64,000 nucleotides of DNA from assembly GCA_036570425.1 (NCBI GenBank), contig DATCYF010000016.1, positions 1 to 64,000 on the forward strand. The letters run 5' to 3'. Source of the DNA: Rhizorhapis sp036570425. GTDB lineage: Bacteria > Pseudomonadota > Alphaproteobacteria > Sphingomonadales > Sphingomonadaceae. The notes below the pieces were generated by a model. It did no database searches. It saw only the letters and a list, made by a program, of their open reading frames with translations, and was not told where the DNA came from. This document shows positions 61,948-64,000 of this stretch, one piece after another. The stretch's first letter is position 1, and each line of letters begins with the position of its first letter. The translations under genes and the position numbers were made by a program.

Positions 61948-62990
61948 ACGCACGGGCACATCTGCTGGCGGAGGCCACCAAGCGCATATTATTGACTGAT
62001 GGGGCATTCGGGACCGAGATACAGTCGTACAGGCTGGATGAAGCTGCCTATGCTGGCGCACTTGGTTTGGCAAAAGACCAGAAAGGCAATAATGACATAT
62101 TGGCGCTGACGCAGCCGCAAATCGTTGAAGAAATCACGATGCGCTATCTGGATGCAGGATCCGATATCGTCTCCACCAATACTTTCAGCGCCAATCGGAT
62201 TAGCCAAGCTGATTATGGCGCTGAACATCTGGTGCGCGATATCAATTTCGCGGCGGCGCAGGCAGCGCGGCATGCGGCTGATGCCCGCGCGGCGCAAGAT
62301 GGGCACCCTCGCTTCGTGGCAGGCGCGATTGGGCCTACCAACAAAACGCTTTCGCTTTCACCCGACGTCAACGATCCCGGCTTCCGCGAGATTGATTTCG
62401 ATCATCTGAAAGACGTCTATCGCGAGCAGACGGACGCCCTGATCGAAGGCGGCGTGGATTTCATCCTGATCGAGACGGTTTTCGACACGTTGAATGCCAA
62501 GGCCGGGATCATGGCCGTGATTGAGGCGGCGCAGGCACATGGGAGGGACGTGCCGCTGATGCTGTCCATGACCTTGACCGATCTTTCGGGCCGGAACCTG
62601 TCAGGCCATACGGTCGAAGCTTTCTGGTACGCCGTGCGCCATGCGCGTCCCGTCACCGTGGGGCTTAATTGCTCCTTCGGGGCTCAGCAGCTTCGTCCTC
62701 ATGTGCAGACGCTGAGCCATCTCGCCGACACGCTGATCATGGTTTACCCCAATGCGGGTCTTCCCAATGAGCTTGGTCAATATGACGAAATGCCCGAACA
62801 GACCGCAGCGCTGGTGAGGGAGTGGGCTGAGCAGGGGCAGGTGAACATTCTGGGCGGTTGCTGCGGCTCCACGCCAGGCCATATAGCGGCTATGCGAAAA
62901 GCGGTAGAGGGCCTGCCACCGCGCGCAATTCCGCATCCGCCAGTGATGACGCGGCTCGCGGGACTGGAGCCGATGAATATCGCGGCATAG
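61944..62990 (+). CDS. metH: homocysteine S-methyltransferase half of methionine synthase
   Basis: A 348-residue protein equal to the N-terminal homocysteine-binding module of MetH. It has LLTDGAFGTEIQSY, GSDIVSTNTFSANRI and FVAGAIGPTNKTLSLSPDV. The zinc ligands are Cys in GLNCSFGAQ and the pair in GGCCGSTPGHI. The folate and cobalamin modules are on the next gene, so MetH is split. The ATG overlaps the metF stop. Split MetH is known in other alphaproteobacteria. Confidence 0.95.
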   Translation: MNARAHLLAEATKRILLTDGAFGTEIQSYRLDEAAYAGALGLAKDQKGNNDILALTQPQIVEEITMRYLDAGSDIVSTNTFSANRISQADYGAEHLVRDINFAAAQAARHAADARAAQDGHPRFVAGAIGPTNKTLSLSPDVNDPGFREIDFDHLKDVYREQTDALIEGGVDFILIETVFDTLNAKAGIMAVIEAAQAHGRDVPLMLSMTLTDLSGRNLSGHTVEAFWYAVRHARPVTVGLNCSFGAQQLRPHVQTLSHLADTLIMVYPNAGLPNELGQYDEMPEQTAALVREWAEQGQVNILGGCCGSTPGHIAAMRKAVEGLPPRAIPHPPVMTRLAGLEPMNIAA

Positions 62991-63072
62991 AGAAGGCTCT
63001 TTCTCCTTCAAGAGAAAAGGGCCGAAGAGAGGATATCTCTCTAGTTTCGAACCAACCATCGAGGGGCTCTGT

Positions 63073-63110
63073 CCCCTCTCCCAGCCTTCTCCTCGTCAAA
63101 GGGAGAGGGG
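63073..63110. repeat. REP-like inverted repeat between the two metH genes
   Basis: CCCCTCTCCC and GGGAGAGGGG form a perfect 10-bp stem with an 18-base loop in the 133-base spacer between the split metH genes. A smaller TTCTCCTTCAAGAGAA hairpin lies at about 63000-63015. It ends 13 bases before the next ATG and could influence translation or message stability. Confidence 0.55.
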
Positions 63111-63123
63111 GAAGAAAAGAACA

Positions 63124-64000
63124 ATGACCCAACAAACATCCGCCATTTTCGTCAACATTGGTGAACGCACCAACATCACCGGCTCCGCCAAGTTCAAGAA
63201 GCTGATCCTTGCTGGCGATTACCATGCCGCTGTCGAGGTCGCCCGGCAGCAGGTTGAAAATGGCGCGCAGATCATTGACGTGAACATGGATGAGGGGCTG
63301 CTCGATTCTGAGCTGGCCATGTCCACCTTTCTGAAGCTGATCTCCGCCGAACCGGATATTGCACGCGTGCCAGTCATGGTGGACAGTTCCAAATGGTCAG
63401 TGATCGAAGCCGGTCTCAAATGCGTATCGGGAAAGCCCGTCGTCAACTCCATCAGCATGAAGGAGGGTGAGGACGCTTTCCTGGATCAGGCGCGGAAAGT
63501 CATGTCGTACGGCGCTGCAGTCGTCGTCATGGCATTTGATGAAACGGGGCAGGCGGATACAAAGGATCGCAAGATCGAAATATGCGAACGCGCCTACAAG
63601 CTGCTGACTGGCATTGGTTTTCCGCCAGAAGATATCATTTTCGATCCCAACATTTTTGCCATTGCCACCGGCATTGACGAGCACCGCCGTTACGCCATCG
63701 ATTTCATTGAAGCCTGCGAGGAGATCAAGGCGCGCTGCCCGCATGTTCATATTTCCGGTGGGGTTTCAAATCTCAGCTTCTCGTTCCGTGGCAATGAACC
63801 TGTGCGCCGGGCAATGCACAGCGTCTTTCTGTATCATGCGGTGCAGGCCGGGATGGACATGGGCATCGTCAATGCAGGTCAGCTTGACGTCTATGACGCC
63901 ATAGATCCGGAACTGCGCGAAGCCTGCGAGGACGTCATCTGGGACCGCCGCGAGGATGCAACCGAGCGGATGATCACACTTGCCGAAAAATATCGTGGCA
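63124..64000 (+). CDS. metH: methionine synthase, folate/cobalamin-binding part (incomplete at window end)
   Basis: The frame is open from ATG 63124 to the window edge (292 codons seen). The start MTQQTSAIFVNIGERTNITG is the beginning of the pterin-binding module of MetH. NGAQIIDVNMDEGLLDSE, VPVMVDSSKWSVIEAGLKCV and HISGGVSNLSFSFRG follow. The cobalamin-binding and reactivation domains should lie beyond the window. It works with the separate homocysteine module encoded just upstream. AAGAAAAGA precedes the ATG as a weak ribosome site. Confidence 0.95.
   Translation, partial: MTQQTSAIFVNIGERTNITGSAKFKKLILAGDYHAAVEVARQQVENGAQIIDVNMDEGLLDSELAMSTFLKLISAEPDIARVPVMVDSSKWSVIEAGLKCVSGKPVVNSISMKEGEDAFLDQARKVMSYGAAVVVMAFDETGQADTKDRKIEICERAYKLLTGIGFPPEDIIFDPNIFAIATGIDEHRRYAIDFIEACEEIKARCPHVHISGGVSNLSFSFRGNEPVRRAMHSVFLYHAVQAGMDMGIVNAGQLDVYDAIDPELREACEDVIWDRREDATERMITLAEKYRG

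Overview
The window reads as chromosomal DNA of an alphaproteobacterium of the order Sphingomonadales (Sphingobium/Sphingomonas-like). The signs are: the alphaproteobacterial order dusB-ntrB-ntrC-ntrY-ntrX-hfq-hflX; a PopZ (DUF2497) gene between tolC and valS; a fused IspDF; a methionine synthase split into two genes behind metF and an ArsR-methyltransferase fusion; many TonB-dependent receptors; and high-GC codon use. There are no rRNA genes, CRISPR arrays or intact insertion sequences.

Region 1 (1-17.7 kb) is accessory and envelope oriented. It holds an MFS exporter with a DUF4336 protein, a two-gene RND efflux operon, and an iron-uptake locus (TonB-dependent siderophore receptor divergent from DUF3649-PepSY-DUF3325). 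An OmpA-family protein follows, then a second TonB receptor with the decayed remnant of a PepSY gene just behind it, and a catalase. Both receptor genes carry a Fur-box-like inverted repeat upstream.

Region 2 (17.8-21.3 kb) is a compact oxidation cluster: ferredoxin plus cytochrome P450 on one strand, and an NTF2/SnoaL-like protein plus a second P450 with an atypical heme-binding motif on the other.

Region 3 (21.5-34.9 kb) is mostly core. It contains DUF952-gyrA, yaaA, two tandem paralogous exported TPR-like proteins, an Lrp/AsnC regulator, a histidine kinase with a degenerate ATPase domain, a polysaccharide deacetylase, tRNA-Ile2/Met(CAT), tRNA-Pro(TGG), a small lipoprotein and ettA.

Region 4 (34.9-38.4 kb) is an island-like insertion. 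One 855-residue protein with a CxxC...CxxC zinc ribbon and a C-terminal PD-(D/E)xK-like nuclease core is flanked by noncoding debris with fragments of possible genes. This is the best candidate for an undescribed (possibly defence) system.

Region 5 (38.4-64 kb) is core: acylphosphatase, beta-carbonic anhydrase, lipA-ratA, pncC/cinA, ispDF, dusB-ntrBCYX-hfq(double Sm domain)-hflX, mazG, tRNA-Cys, pcm-tolC-popZ-valS, an FMN reductase, two small lipoproteins, and the methionine-cycle operon sahR-like-metF-metH1-metH2. The last gene runs off the window. A perfect 20-bp palindrome lies inside the predicted promoter of that operon.
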